A stretch of DNA of 46,786 nt from assembly GCA_900318205.1 (NCBI GenBank), contig ONJS01000022.1, forward strand, positions 1 through 46,786. The letters run 5' to 3'. Shown one piece after another: positions 23,764 to 32,468 of the stretch. Position 1 is the stretch's first letter; each line of letters begins with the position of its first letter. The notes beneath the pieces were generated by a model. That model ran no database searches. It was not told the DNA's origin and saw nothing but the letters and a program-made list of their open reading frames with translations. A program made the translations under genes and the position numbers. This DNA comes from an uncultured Prevotellaceae bacterium (lineage in GTDB: Bacteria; Bacteroidota; Bacteroidia; Bacteroidales; Muribaculaceae).

Positions 23764-24513
23764 ATGGCAAAGCTGAATCGTGATTTCTTGCCCCAAGACG
23801 GGCAATACGAGGCCCTGATGGTCTATAAGAAGTCGGAGTGCATCTGCGATGTGACGGACTACTTCTGCAAAACCTTCTTGGACCGCCATCGCGACCGTAC
23901 CGTTGACCAGATGGTGCAAGCCGCTCGCAGCGGCAAACAGAATATCGTCGAGGGCACTGCCGCCTCTGCCACCAGCAAAGAGACCGAAATCAAACTGCTC
24001 AACGTCGCCAAAGCCAGCCACCAAGAGTTGCTCGAGGACTACAAGGACTACCTGGCCCACCACAACCTGGAGCAGTGGAAATCCACCGACCGCCGCTACC
24101 GCCACACGCGTCAGCGTTGCCGCGAACACAACGACCGCGAATACTACAACACCATCCTGCCCAACTGCACCGATGAGATGATCTGCAATATTGCCATCAC
24201 CCTCATCTGCCAGACCGACGTCATGCTCCGGAACCTCATCGAGTATCACAAGCAGGCCTTCCTCGAGCAAGGCGGTATCCGCGAAGAAATGACCCGCGGC
24301 CGCCTCGCCTACCGCCGAGAGCACCCGCAGCAGCAACCCGCAGCTACCACCACAGCCCTCTCGCGCTGTGAAGCCGAACTCACCGCCCGAGAACAACAAC
24401 TCGCCGCCCGCGAGGCAGCCTTGACCGCCCGCGAGCAGGAGCTGACCATCAGGGAACAAGAATTAGCAAGACTCCTGCACCTGGCAGGGGAGATAGGGGA
24501 TGATGGGACATGA
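23764..24513 (+). CDS. Four-helix-bundle suffix-domain protein with C-terminal coiled coil
   Basis: A 249-residue protein of the S23-like four-helix-bundle group (TIGR04258-type, common in Bacteroidales, function unknown). The helical domain spans about residues 10-190 (EALMVYKKSECICDVTDYFC, DQMVQAARSGKQNIVEGTAA, TEIKLLNVAKASHQELLEDY). A Pro/Gln linker leads to a coiled coil of repeated TAREQEL-like heptads (about 200-240). An ATG at 23719 is in frame but lies directly against the -7 box, before the expected transcript start, so 23764 is chosen. The last codons (GEIGDDGT) and the stop are already part of the GATGATAGGA repeat array. It adjoins the CRISPR flank but has no known Cas link. Confidence 0.8.
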   Translation: MAKLNRDFLPQDGQYEALMVYKKSECICDVTDYFCKTFLDRHRDRTVDQMVQAARSGKQNIVEGTAASATSKETEIKLLNVAKASHQELLEDYKDYLAHHNLEQWKSTDRRYRHTRQRCREHNDREYYNTILPNCTDEMICNIAITLICQTDVMLRNLIEYHKQAFLEQGGIREEMTRGRLAYRREHPQQQPAATTTALSRCEAELTAREQQLAAREAALTAREQELTIREQELARLLHLAGEIGDDGT

Positions 24514-24620
24514 TAGGGGATAATAGGAGATGATAGGAGATGATAGGAGATGATAGGAGCCTATAAGATCTCATGAGACCCTATCAAGTCCTATCCCTAT
24601 CCTATCAACCCCCTATCCCC
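24491..24620. repeat. GATGATAGGA decamer array with complementary CCTATC tract
   Basis: From 24491 to 24560, TAG or TGA triplets recur in 10-base units such as AGATGATAGG. From about 24578 to 24620 the complementary tract (CCCTATCAAG, CCTATCCCTA, CCTATCAACC) follows, so the RNA could fold back. The array begins within the last codons of the four-helix gene. Probable 3'-end structure or dispersed repeat. Confidence 0.8.
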
Positions 24621-24727
24621 GCCCGCTCGATAAGGGTTTTTCTTAATAGATTTACCCCTTATAAGTAATGTATTTGAAAAATTCTTTTTATTTTTGTACC
24701 CAAAGTACACAAAAACTAGACAAAGAC

Positions 24728-25873
24728 ATGAAAAAGAGATTATTGATTGCCCTGGTGGCAGTGCTGGGTGTGATTGTTGCGGCTGACGCCTGCACGTCGG
24801 CCATCGTGAGCGGAAAACTGACTGCCAACGGGCGGCCACTGATGTGGAAAAACCGCGATACCAACGACCTGAACAACCGCGTGGAGCGCATCTTGGCGCA
24901 CGACGGCCTGATGGAGTTTGTCGCCCTGTTTGACGCGCGCGACCTGCAGGACACGGCAGCGTGGATGGGCTTCAACGAAGCCGGCTTCGCCATCATGAAC
25001 ACGGCGTCCTACAACCTGAACGGCAACGACGGCGTGAAGAACATGGACCGTGAGGGCGAACTGATGCGCTATGCTCTGGAACGCTGCAAGACGGTGGACG
25101 ACTTTGAGAACCTGTTGAAGACCCTGCCCAAACCCCTCGGCGTGGAGGCCAACTTCGGCGTCATCGATGCCCAGGGCAATGGGGCCTACTTCGAGACCGG
25201 CAACTTTAAATATGTGAAGTTTGACCTCGACGATGCGACTAGCGGCATCCTCATGCGCACCAACTATTCCTATAGCGGCGAGAAGGACAAGGGCATGGGC
25301 TACGTGCGCGAGAAGAACGAGAAACACCTGCTCGAGCCCCATATCATCAATCAGGACATCACCCCGGCGGTATTCACCGAGGAACTATCCCGCACATTCT
25401 ACAACTCGCTGATTGGCAAGGACTACACCCGCAGCGGGGACACGTGGATTGTGGATCAGGACTTCATCCCGCGCCGCATCTCGACGGCGAGCGTGGTCAT
25501 CGAGGGCATCATCCCCGGTGAGAATCCTCGCCTGACGACGATGTGGATCGCCTTGGGCTATCCCCCCTGTGCCGAGGTCTATCCCGTGTGGGTCGGCGAG
25601 GACGGTGTAGCCCCCGAGCTGACGGGCACCACTGCCGAGAACCACTCGGTGCAATGCGACAAGGTGAACAAACGCAAGCAGGAGGTCTTCCCCGTCGTTC
25701 GCGGCAACGGCAAGCAGTACCTGAACCTCTCCAAACTCTACAACAACGAGGGAACCGGCTACTGCCAGACCCTCACCCTGAAAAACCGCCAGGCCTATAA
25801 GCGCGGCTATGAGGAGATTGCCCGCCGCCGCGCCCTCTACAATAAGACCAAAAAGGGCAAAAATAAGAAATGA
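24728..25873 (+). CDS. C45-like Ntn hydrolase (acyltransferase / linear amide hydrolase family), secreted
   Basis: A 381-residue secreted protein of the N-terminal-nucleophile hydrolase fold. Signal peptide MKKRLLIALVAVLGVIVAAD-A is followed directly by C22-T-S-A-I-V, so signal cleavage exposes the catalytic Cys. Further family-like signatures are GRPLMWKNRDTND, WMGFNEAGFAIMNTASYN and GNGAYFETGNFKYVKFD. The family includes penicillin acylase-like and bile-salt-hydrolase-like amidases; the substrate here is unknown. Start 24728 is preferred over an upstream in-frame ATG (24668) because it begins the signal peptide. A -7-like TATTTTTG lies at 24689-24696. It ends in a Lys-rich tail (KTKKGKNKK). 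Confidence 0.85.
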   Translation: MKKRLLIALVAVLGVIVAADACTSAIVSGKLTANGRPLMWKNRDTNDLNNRVERILAHDGLMEFVALFDARDLQDTAAWMGFNEAGFAIMNTASYNLNGNDGVKNMDREGELMRYALERCKTVDDFENLLKTLPKPLGVEANFGVIDAQGNGAYFETGNFKYVKFDLDDATSGILMRTNYSYSGEKDKGMGYVREKNEKHLLEPHIINQDITPAVFTEELSRTFYNSLIGKDYTRSGDTWIVDQDFIPRRISTASVVIEGIIPGENPRLTTMWIALGYPPCAEVYPVWVGEDGVAPELTGTTAENHSVQCDKVNKRKQEVFPVVRGNGKQYLNLSKLYNNEGTGYCQTLTLKNRQAYKRGYEEIARRRALYNKTKKGKNKK

Positions 25874-25954
25874 CCCATCGGGAGGATGTGTCACCATTGG
25901 CTTCGCCGAGTTAAAGGTTCTCGGGTGTAAAGCCGATTAAGAATTCAGAAGCGA

Positions 25955-26470
25955 ATGATGACACACCTTCACCAACAAGGAATGAACGTGGAAGGAGATT
26001 TCACCATCCAAGATTGTAGCGTCTCGTCGAGCGCCTACATGCGACACCTGTGCACCATGTTCATCGCCGACAACTGGTTGTGGCTGGTGGCACCTGTCGC
26101 CCTGTGCGCCGTGCTGGCGATATGGATCGACGTGCGCTTTGTCATCGTTGCGATGATGGTGCTCTTTATCGCCCTGCCCATGGTGCTGGCGCTGCTCTAC
26201 TTCTACTACGGCCTCTCGCCCGAGGCACGGTGGTCCATCATGGAAAAGACCGTAACCGTCGATGAGCAAGGCATCACCCTGAGCTTCACCGATGAGCGAA
26301 TGAAAACGCACGTCATCGGTTGGGATGACGTGCGCGATATCATAGGAAAAGATGATGCGTTGTTGCTGATGCTCAGCGGCAAGTGCTACACTTGCCTGAT
26401 GTTGCCGGCATCAGTTGTAGATCCAGACGTCACGCAGGCGCTCAGGCAGTTCACCACGAAGGTCCATTAA
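25955..26470 (+). CDS. YcxB-like small membrane protein
   Basis: A 171-residue protein with two adjacent membrane segments (about residues 40-60, LWLVAPVALCAVLAIWI, and 63-85, FVIVAMMVLFIALPMVLALL). They are followed by a YcxB-like cytoplasmic domain (KTVTVDEQGITLSFTDERMK THVIGWDDVRDIIG). Family function is unknown. An alternative start at 25982 (MNVEGDF) is possible. The last 60 bases overlap the end of the convergent gene on the other strand. Confidence 0.72.
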   Translation: MMTHLHQQGMNVEGDFTIQDCSVSSSAYMRHLCTMFIADNWLWLVAPVALCAVLAIWIDVRFVIVAMMVLFIALPMVLALLYFYYGLSPEARWSIMEKTVTVDEQGITLSFTDERMKTHVIGWDDVRDIIGKDDALLLMLSGKCYTCLMLPASVVDPDVTQALRQFTTKVH

Positions 26471-27349
26471 CGTGCCGTAATCGTCGCTGCGAGCGACATA
26501 CACACAGGTATATCCCTTGTATTCCAGCAACTTCATATAAGGAACAAGGGCAGCATACTTTGCCTTGAAGCTATCCAACTCCTGCTGATTGCGCAGGGTC
26601 GCGATGACCATGTAATATTTACCCGAGGAGTTGCCCACGGCAGCAATACCGGGATGATTGTCCACCACCTCAACAGGCTGTGCCACAACGCCCTGCTGGA
26701 CAGATACGCCCAACTGCTGGGACTGCGGCGCGGTGACTTCGGGAGCCATACCTGCCATTCCATGGTTGCGGTCCACAATAATGGGGGTGGAGAGCAAGAC
26801 GCCGAGACCTATCAGCACAGCGACCGATGCCGCAATCTGGGCAGCCTTGCGGCTGAACAGGTTGGGCTTATGAGGAACGATAGCCGTGCGGGCAGCCTCC
26901 TGATCAGCAAGCTCTTGCTCAAGGACTGATACCGTCTTGAGTTCCATATCCGACAGTCCATAGAAGCCGTCGCAAGCATATTCGTTCTGGAAAGGCACAA
27001 ACTCCATGCGAGCGTCGCCACAAGCCCTGAAATAGCCCAAGCGACCCATGGAAACCTCATTGCCTCCTGACAGTTGCTGGCGGAATGCAGTAACGCTATC
27101 GGCTATGAATCGCATAGCCTCGTTATAATCCAAGCCCTCGCGACGGACGATTGACTGAGCAATCAACCCGTCGTTGTGTGAAACGCTGGAGTTGAAGGTA
27201 ATCAAGCGTTGGGGACGCCCCATCACCTCAGAGTCCTCGTCATAGCCAGCAACGCCATAGTTGGCGATAAACGCGCCCCATCCGGGAATAACCACACAAT
27301 CGTGGCGCGTCATCAAGTACTCTATATGTTCAATTATCGAAAACATCAT
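26411..27349 (-). CDS. HU-CCDC81-type protein with membrane segment and SPOR-like C-terminus
   Basis: A 312-residue protein. Residues 1-115 contain two HU-like bacterial CCDC81 domains (IIEHIEYLMTRHDCVVIPGW, then MGRPQRLITFNSSVSHNDGL). One membrane segment follows (AAQIAASVAVLIGLGVLLST, about 175-195), then a linker and a SPOR-like domain (YYMVIATLRNQQELDSFKAK), which usually binds denuded peptidoglycan glycan. The layout suggests an inner-membrane protein linking the cytoplasm to the cell wall (inference). The promoter at 27351-27381 lies directly against the start, so the message may be leaderless from 27349 or 27346. Its 3' end overlaps the YcxB-like gene by 60 bases. Confidence 0.82.
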   Translation of the reverse strand: MMFSIIEHIEYLMTRHDCVVIPGWGAFIANYGVAGYDEDSEVMGRPQRLITFNSSVSHNDGLIAQSIVRREGLDYNEAMRFIADSVTAFRQQLSGGNEVSMGRLGYFRACGDARMEFVPFQNEYACDGFYGLSDMELKTVSVLEQELADQEAARTAIVPHKPNLFSRKAAQIAASVAVLIGLGVLLSTPIIVDRNHGMAGMAPEVTAPQSQQLGVSVQQGVVAQPVEVVDNHPGIAAVGNSSGKYYMVIATLRNQQELDSFKAKYAALVPYMKLLEYKGYTCVYVARSDDYGTLMDLRGELPERLRDVWIYN

Positions 27350-27350
27350 A

Positions 27351-27381
27351 CAAAAGTACACAGTTTCAACTCCACGGCAAA
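27351..27381 (-). promoter_or_regulatory. Promoter abutting the HU-CCDC81 start codon
   Basis: Minus-strand TTTG (27381-27378), 19 bases, TACTTTTG (27358-27351). Canonical in both boxes. The predicted transcript start, about 27345, coincides with the start codons. Confidence 0.75.
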
Positions 27382-27432
27382 ATATTTGACCTTAAAAATC
27401 GCCAAAAAAGTTATTAACAAAAGCGGTAAGGG

Positions 27433-28011
27433 CTATTTGCCGAAAAGCTTGCTATAGGCTGCAGCCTTCTTCTCAAGCGGCAACGGATAGGCCCGAGAGG
27501 TAGAGGGCATCCGCCAGAAAGTGATGTGATGGCAACCGACTTGAACCTCTACAGGAATGCCAATCGCCGGAACCTCAATACCAGCCTGGGCGGCAATGAC
27601 TCCAGAGGCCTTCTCGCCGGTAGTAATCACGGTCATGATTGAAGGGTGTTGATCCAGAAGCGACTCTAAGTCAATGGGCTCGACAATCTCAAGGAACTTG
27701 TCGCTGGCGTTATCCTTAAGCCGACGAACGGCCATCGCCGTGTCCCACAGGGCGATACCTTCGCGGTCAAGCATCGCCTTGATGGCCGGGAGGTCAAAAC
27801 ATCGGGCATCATTATTCCAGAAATAGTCCTTATCCTGATGAAAAATAAGACCCATTACCCGCCAGAAGTCATTGATCTTGTTAGGGTAGAAAAAAGGCAT
27901 GGACCAGCGTTCCTCCTTCGGCGGGAACGTGCCCAGGAAAAGGTATCTAGCACCGCTGGGGATATAGGGCGGCCAGGGATGCCGTTCAATGTGTGGTTGA
28001 TGATTGTTCAT
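27433..28011 (-). CDS. Uracil-DNA glycosylase family protein
   Basis: A 192-residue protein of the uracil-DNA-glycosylase superfamily, likely involved in removing damaged or mismatched bases. Visible motifs are ARYLFLGTFPPKEERWSMPF (motif 1 region), a buried LWDTAMAVRRLKDNASD stretch, TVITTGEKASGV, and the C-terminal MPSTSRAYPLPLEKK loop, which corresponds to the family's DNA-intercalation motif. Start chosen at 28011 (MNNHQPHIERHPW); upstream in-frame codons run into a promoter-like TATTTTTG at 28024-28017. Single gene, divergent from the polysaccharide export gene. Exact base specificity cannot be deduced. Confidence 0.82.
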   Translation of the reverse strand: MNNHQPHIERHPWPPYIPSGARYLFLGTFPPKEERWSMPFFYPNKINDFWRVMGLIFHQDKDYFWNNDARCFDLPAIKAMLDREGIALWDTAMAVRRLKDNASDKFLEIVEPIDLESLLDQHPSIMTVITTGEKASGVIAAQAGIEVPAIGIPVEVQVGCHHITFWRMPSTSRAYPLPLEKKAAAYSKLFGK

Positions 28012-28087
28012 GTCAGCAAAAATAGCGAAAAAATGATAATAGAAAGATGTTTTTCCTGAAAAAAGTACCCAATATTGCATTTTTTAC

Positions 28088-28095
28088 TAACTTTG
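28088..28095 (+). promoter_or_regulatory. -7 box of the polysaccharide export gene
   Basis: TAACTTTG, about 34 bases before the ATG at 28130. No clear -33 element. Confidence 0.5.
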
Positions 28096-28129
28096 CAGTT
28101 TAGAATACAAAATCAAAAATATAAAGAAT

Positions 28130-28939
28130 ATGAATATCCGTAATCTATTTCTACTTGCAATCATCTCGCTCGTTCTTGCAGCGTGCAATCCCAGCGAGAA
28201 CATTGCCTACATGACCAACATCGATGAGATTCCTTCAGCGGAACTTGCTGCCGCCAAGGTTAAGGCCGGTGACTTCACCATTAGACCTGGTGACATGTTG
28301 CACATTAATGTGTCAGGATCCAACGAGGACGCCGTGAAACCGTTCAACAAGGTTCAATACATCAGCACTCTCGGTAGCTCAAGCTATAATGTGGGTGATC
28401 GTTCTACCGTTTTCTATCTTGTTGATGACAATGGCAATATCGATTTCCCTGTGATTGGCAGAATTCACATTATTGGCATGACCAAACTGGAACTGGAGGA
28501 CTATATTGCCAACCTGATATATCCCAAATACCTCACAGAAAAACCCAATGTAGAGTGCCGTATTCAGAATTTCAGAGTATTCCTCATTGGTGATTTCGGT
28601 CATGCAGGAGTTGTTCATGCTGAAAACGGACGTCTTAATCTAATTGAAGCGATTGCTATGAGCGGTGATGTTGCAGCCAGCGGCCTTCATGACAACGTGT
28701 TGTTAATTAGAACTGACAATAATGGCCAACGAACCGTAAAACGCTTCAACTTGAATGATGCTAGATTTTTGGCCTCTCAAGAGTTCCAATTGCAACAGAA
28801 CGACATTCTCTACGTTGAGCCTAACAAATACAAGAAACGCAGCATTTGGAGTGCTGGTCCATTGTTCTCATTTGGTATCAGCATGATGGGTACTGCCATG
28901 TCGCTCATTACATTTATCACTGTACTGGCAAAGAAATAG
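28130..28939 (+). CDS. Polysaccharide export outer-membrane lipoprotein (Wza/BexD-like)
   Basis: A 269-residue lipoprotein with signal MNIRNLFLLAIISLVLAAC (C19). It holds the Poly_export domain (about 45-140: FTIRPGDMLHINVSGSNEDA ... PVIGRIHIIGMTKLELEDYI) and an SLBB domain (about 145-225: FRVFLIGDFGHAGVVHAENG, LIEAIAMSGDVAASG). A C-terminal hydrophobic segment (FGISMMGTAMSLITFITVLA) follows. Such proteins form the outer-membrane channel for capsule or exopolysaccharide. The usual partner Wzc-type kinase or glycosyltransferases are not next to it. The gene stands alone and ends at a terminator (28966-28995). Confidence 0.93.
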   Translation: MNIRNLFLLAIISLVLAACNPSENIAYMTNIDEIPSAELAAAKVKAGDFTIRPGDMLHINVSGSNEDAVKPFNKVQYISTLGSSSYNVGDRSTVFYLVDDNGNIDFPVIGRIHIIGMTKLELEDYIANLIYPKYLTEKPNVECRIQNFRVFLIGDFGHAGVVHAENGRLNLIEAIAMSGDVAASGLHDNVLLIRTDNNGQRTVKRFNLNDARFLASQEFQLQQNDILYVEPNKYKKRSIWSAGPLFSFGISMMGTAMSLITFITVLAKK

Positions 28940-28965
28940 CCTACCACTACAGTTGACAAGAGATA

Positions 28966-28995
28966 ACGGTTCATCCAAAAGATGAGCCGTTTTTC
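28966..28995 (+). terminator. Terminator of the polysaccharide export gene
   Basis: ACGGTTCATC-CAAAA-GATGAGCCGT, a 10-bp stem with one G-U pair, then TTTTC. Confidence 0.85.
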
Positions 28996-28996
28996 G

Positions 28997-29028
28997 TTGC
29001 TGACATTTTGTCAGTTTTCTTATCTTTG
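28997..29028 (+). promoter_or_regulatory. clpB promoter with embedded 15-bp palindromic operator
   Basis: -7 box TATCTTTG at 29021-29028 and TTG at 28997-28999 (21-base spacing). Between them CTGACA-TTT-TGTCAG (29000-29014) is a perfect inverted repeat placed where a repressor would block RNA polymerase. A heat-shock or stress regulator is likely, given the downstream clpB (inference). Confidence 0.6.
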
Positions 29029-29097
29029 GCACAAGTGTTGATGTCATGTTATGTGTAAAAAGCATTTCAAACAGAGAATGAAAGGAGACACAATAAT

Positions 29098-31686
29098 ATG
29101 AATTTCAACAATTTTACTATCAAAGCACAAGAGGTTGTCCAGAAGGCAGTTCAACTGACTCGCACCAATGGTCATCAAGCTATTGAGCCTGAGCACTTGC
29201 TCAAGGCCATTATTGCTGAGGGTGATACCGTAGTGCGCTTCATCTTCCAGAAGTTGGACATCAGCCTCATGAATGTTGAGCGGCCATTGGAGGCCGTATT
29301 GCAGAAACTGCCGCATGTGAGCGGCGGAGAGCCATACCTGAGCAATGGCGCAAGCCAAGTTCTCGACAAAGCCAACGACATTGCCAGCAAGAACGGCGAC
29401 CAGTATGTTACTGTTGAGGCCATGTTAATGGCATTGTTTGAGGTCAAGTCAACCGCATCGACCATCCTTAAGGATGCCGGCATGACCCGTGATGATCTCA
29501 AAGCCGCCATTGACGAACTTCGCAAGGGCAAGAATGCAACTTCACAAAGTGCCGAAGAGCAGTATAATGCCCTGAGCAAGTATGCCGTCAACCTTAATGA
29601 GCGAGCACGCCAAGGCAAGCTCGACCCCGTTATCGGACGTGACGACGAGATCCGTCGCGTGTTGCAGATTCTGAGCCGCCGCACCAAAAACAACCCCATC
29701 CTGATTGGAGAACCGGGTACGGGAAAGACGGCTATCGTCGAAGGATTAGCCCAACGTATCGTGCGTGGAGATGTACCCGAGAACCTGAAGATGAAACAAG
29801 TTTTCTCTCTCGATATGGGCGCCTTGATTGCAGGCGCTAAGTATCAGGGCGAATTTGAGGAACGCCTCAAATCGGTCATTAATGAGATCACTCAGGCTAA
29901 TGGTGAGATCATCCTTTTCATCGATGAGATTCACACCCTCGTCGGTGCTGGCAAGAGCAGCGGTGCCATGGATGCCGCTAACATCCTGAAGCCCGCTTTG
30001 GCCCGTGGCGACCTGCGCAGTATCGGAGCCACCACCCTTGATGAGTATCAGAAGTACTTTGAGAAGGATAAGGCCCTGGAACGCCGTTTCCAGATTGTTA
30101 TGGTCGATGAGCCTGACGAGGAAAGCAGTATCGCCATCCTGCGTGGTTTGAAAGAAAAGTATGAGAACCACCACAAGGTGCGTATCAAGGATGACGCTAT
30201 CATTGCTGCCGTACAGCTGAGTCAGCGTTACATCAGCGACCGTTTCCTGCCCGATAAAGCCATTGACCTGATCGATGAAGCCGCAGCCAAGCTGCGCATT
30301 GAGATGGACAGTGTGCCCCAGGGACTTGATGAGATTTCCCGCAAGATTTCGCAGCTTGAAATCGAGCGTGCCGCCATCAAACGTGACGGAGATGAGGTTC
30401 GTATCGCAGATTTGGATAAGCAGATTGCGGAACTTAAGGACCGTGAGAGTGATTATAATGCCAAATGGAAGAGTGAAAAGGAGTTGATCAACAGGATTCA
30501 GCAAAATAAGATTGACATCGAGCAACTCAACTTTGAGGCAGAACGCGCCGAACGCAACGGTGACTACGGTCGAGTTGCCGAGATACGCTACTCGCTCATC
30601 AAGCAGAAGGAAGACGAAAACCGCCAGAACCAGGAACGCTTGCGTGACATGCAGGGCGACAAGGCTCTCATCAAAGAGGAAGTCGATAGCGACGACATTG
30701 CCGATATTGTATCCCGCTGGACAGGTATTCCTGTAACCAAGATGCTGCAGAGCGAGAAAGAGAAACTCCTTCATCTTGAGGAGGAACTCCACAAGCGTGT
30801 CGTAGGCCAGGACGATGCCATTAAGGCCATCAGCGATGCCGTACGCCGCAGTCGTGCCGGACTTAACGATCCCAGACGCCCCATCGGCTCATTCATCTTC
30901 CTGGGCACTACAGGTGTCGGCAAGACTGAGTTGGCTAAGGCCCTTGCAGATTACATGTTCAATGATGAGAACATGATGACCCGCATTGACATGAGCGAGT
31001 ATCAGGAGAAATTCTCTGTGACCAGGCTCATCGGTTCGCCTCCTGGCTACGTGGGTTACGATGAGGGTGGTCAATTGACCGAAGCCGTAAGGCGTAAGCC
31101 GTATTCAGTCGTCTTGTTTGACGAGATCGAGAAAGCCAATCCTGACGTGTTTAACGTCTTGCTGCAAGTGCTTGATGACGGACGTTTGACCGATAACAAA
31201 GGTCGCACCGTGAACTTCAAGAACACCATCATCATCATGACGAGCAACCTGGGCTCCAGCCTGATTCGCGAACGCTTCGAGCATCTGACAGACGTCAATC
31301 GTGAAGAAATCATCGGCAAGACTCGTGATGACGTTATGGGCATGCTGAAACAGACGATCCGTCCTGAATTCCTCAACCGTATCGACGAGATCATCATGTT
31401 CACGCCGCTCGACGAGGAGCAGATCCGCCAGATTGTCAAGATGCAGCTCAAGGGTGTCAAGAAGATGTTGGACAAGAACGGCATTACCCTTGAGGCTACC
31501 GATGAAGCTATCCGGCTGTTAGGCAAGGCTGGATATGACCCTGAGTTCGGTGCACGACCCGTTAAGCGAGCCATCCAGAACCTGGTACTTAACCAGTTGA
31601 GCAAGGATATCATCGCTATGAAGGTCAACCGTGAGCGTCCTATCATCATCGACGCACAGGACGATCAGCTCATCTTCAAGAACTAA
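29098..31686 (+). CDS. clpB: ATP-dependent disaggregase ClpB
   Basis: An 862-residue Hsp100 chaperone that threads aggregated proteins through its hexameric pore with DnaK. Order of domains: Clp N domain (1-145), AAA1 with Walker A GEPGTGKT (204-211) and Walker [11 protein letters not shown], the coiled-coil middle domain (about 400-530), AAA2 with GTTGVGKT (603-610) and [10 protein letters not shown], and the C-terminal D2-small domain. Length and motif order are standard. No ClpP-binding IGF/L loop was noted, as expected for ClpB. The promoter and palindrome upstream suggest stress control. It ends at a strong hairpin. Confidence 0.98.
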   Translation: MNFNNFTIKAQEVVQKAVQLTRTNGHQAIEPEHLLKAIIAEGDTVVRFIFQKLDISLMNVERPLEAVLQKLPHVSGGEPYLSNGASQVLDKANDIASKNGDQYVTVEAMLMALFEVKSTASTILKDAGMTRDDLKAAIDELRKGKNATSQSAEEQYNALSKYAVNLNERARQGKLDPVIGRDDEIRRVLQILSRRTKNNPILIGEPGTGKTAIVEGLAQRIVRGDVPENLKMKQVFSLDMGALIAGAKYQGEFEERLKSVINEITQANGEIILFIDEIHTLVGAGKSSGAMDAANILKPALARGDLRSIGATTLDEYQKYFEKDKALERRFQIVMVDEPDEESSIAILRGLKEKYENHHKVRIKDDAIIAAVQLSQRYISDRFLPDKAIDLIDEAAAKLRIEMDSVPQGLDEISRKISQLEIERAAIKRDGDEVRIADLDKQIAELKDRESDYNAKWKSEKELINRIQQNKIDIEQLNFEAERAERNGDYGRVAEIRYSLIKQKEDENRQNQERLRDMQGDKALIKEEVDSDDIADIVSRWTGIPVTKMLQSEKEKLLHLEEELHKRVVGQDDAIKAISDAVRRSRAGLNDPRRPIGSFIFLGTTGVGKTELAKALADYMFNDENMMTRIDMSEYQEKFSVTRLIGSPPGYVGYDEGGQLTEAVRRKPYSVVLFDEIEKANPDVFNVLLQVLDDGRLTDNKGRTVNFKNTIIIMTSNLGSSLIRERFEHLTDVNREEIIGKTRDDVMGMLKQTIRPEFLNRIDEIIMFTPLDEEQIRQIVKMQLKGVKKMLDKNGITLEATDEAIRLLGKAGYDPEFGARPVKRAIQNLVLNQLSKDIIAMKVNRERPIIIDAQDDQLIFKN

Positions 31687-31706
31687 ACGGACAATTATCA
31701 TTCACT

Positions 31707-31742
31707 AACGTGGGCAACAGCGATCATGCTGTTGCCCACGTT
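31707..31742 (+). terminator. clpB terminator
   Basis: AACGTGGGCAACAGC (31707-31721) pairs perfectly with GCTGTTGCCCACGTT (31728-31742), a 15-bp stem with a GATCAT loop, followed by a T-rich tail. It could serve both clpB and the convergent rfbC. Confidence 0.88.
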
Positions 31743-31789
31743 GTTATGTTATATGGATTCTTTTGCGCCTCTAAATGGGCCAAAATCCT

Positions 31790-32347
31790 TTAAAATCCCA
31801 GGAAATCGGGGGTCATCTCGTCAAGAGGGCGTCCTTTTAAATCCTTATCACTCAGGATCATTTCATCGGGAGTGATGCGCCAATCAATGCCTAGGGCAGG
31901 ATCGTTGAAGCGCAAGGTCGCCTCACTCTGTGGGGCGTAGATATTATCTACCTTATACTGGAACTGGGCGACATCGCTGAGCACCACAAAACCGTGGGCA
32001 AAGCCACGAGGAATAAACAATTGGCGACCTGTATCAGCGCTGAGTTCAATGGCAACATGCTGGCCCCAAGTGGGGCTGCCGTGTCGCAGGTCCACCGCCA
32101 CGTCAAGGACACAGCCTTGAGAGACGCGCACCAACTTTGCTTGGCTCCACTCGCCACGTTGGAAATGCAGTCCTCTCAACACGCCCTTGGTCGAGAAAGA
32201 CTCGTTGTCCTGCACAAAATCGACATGTCCAACGTGAGCATCAAACTCAGCTTGCTTGAACACCTCGCTGAAGTATCCCCGCTTGTCACCGAACCGTTTG
32301 GGTTCTATCACCCATACGCCCTTGATATCCTGTTCAATAAAAGTCAT
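31790..32347 (-). CDS. rfbC: dTDP-4-dehydrorhamnose 3,5-epimerase
   Basis: A 185-residue cupin-fold enzyme of dTDP-L-rhamnose synthesis. Family motifs: EPKRFGDKRGYFSEVFKQ near the N-terminus, VQDNESFSTKGVLRGLHFQR (the His of GLHFQ is the catalytic base), DVAVDLRHGSPTWGQ, IPRGFAHGFVVLSD, and a C-terminal RFNDPALGIDWRI. Start 32347 (MTFIEQDIKG) fits the family, and an upstream in-frame ATG would fall near the promoter. Promoter: -7 TAACTTTG at 32385-32378 with TTG 20 bases upstream. The other rhamnose genes (rfbA, B, D) are not adjacent. Divergent from the GlmU-like gene. Confidence 0.95.
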   Translation of the reverse strand: MTFIEQDIKGVWVIEPKRFGDKRGYFSEVFKQAEFDAHVGHVDFVQDNESFSTKGVLRGLHFQRGEWSQAKLVRVSQGCVLDVAVDLRHGSPTWGQHVAIELSADTGRQLFIPRGFAHGFVVLSDVAQFQYKVDNIYAPQSEATLRFNDPALGIDWRITPDEMILSDKDLKGRPLDEMTPDFLGF

Positions 32348-32377
32348 TTCCAGTAGTTGATTTGATGAAATATGGGG

Positions 32378-32408
32378 CAAAGTTAACCATTTTTGACTGC
32401 CGATGCAA
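32378..32408 (-). promoter_or_regulatory. rfbC promoter
   Basis: Minus-strand TTG (32408-32406), 20 bases, TAACTTTG (32385-32378). Confidence 0.65.
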
Positions 32409-32428
32409 CATTATTCAAGAAAAACACG

Positions 32429-32436
32429 TACTTTTG
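32429..32436 (+). promoter_or_regulatory. -7 box of the GlmU-like gene
   Basis: TACTTTTG fits TAnnTTTG, 33 bases before the ATG. The -33 element is unclear. Confidence 0.45.
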
Positions 32437-32468
32437 CTGCCCGTTAACAACAAGAAGCGAAAAAAGCT

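Noticed and set aside
23764-24513. Four-helix-bundle protein as a diversity-generating-retroelement accessory (Avd)
   Set aside because: No reverse transcriptase, template repeat or variable repeat is present. The C-terminal coiled coil points to the unrelated suffix-domain family.
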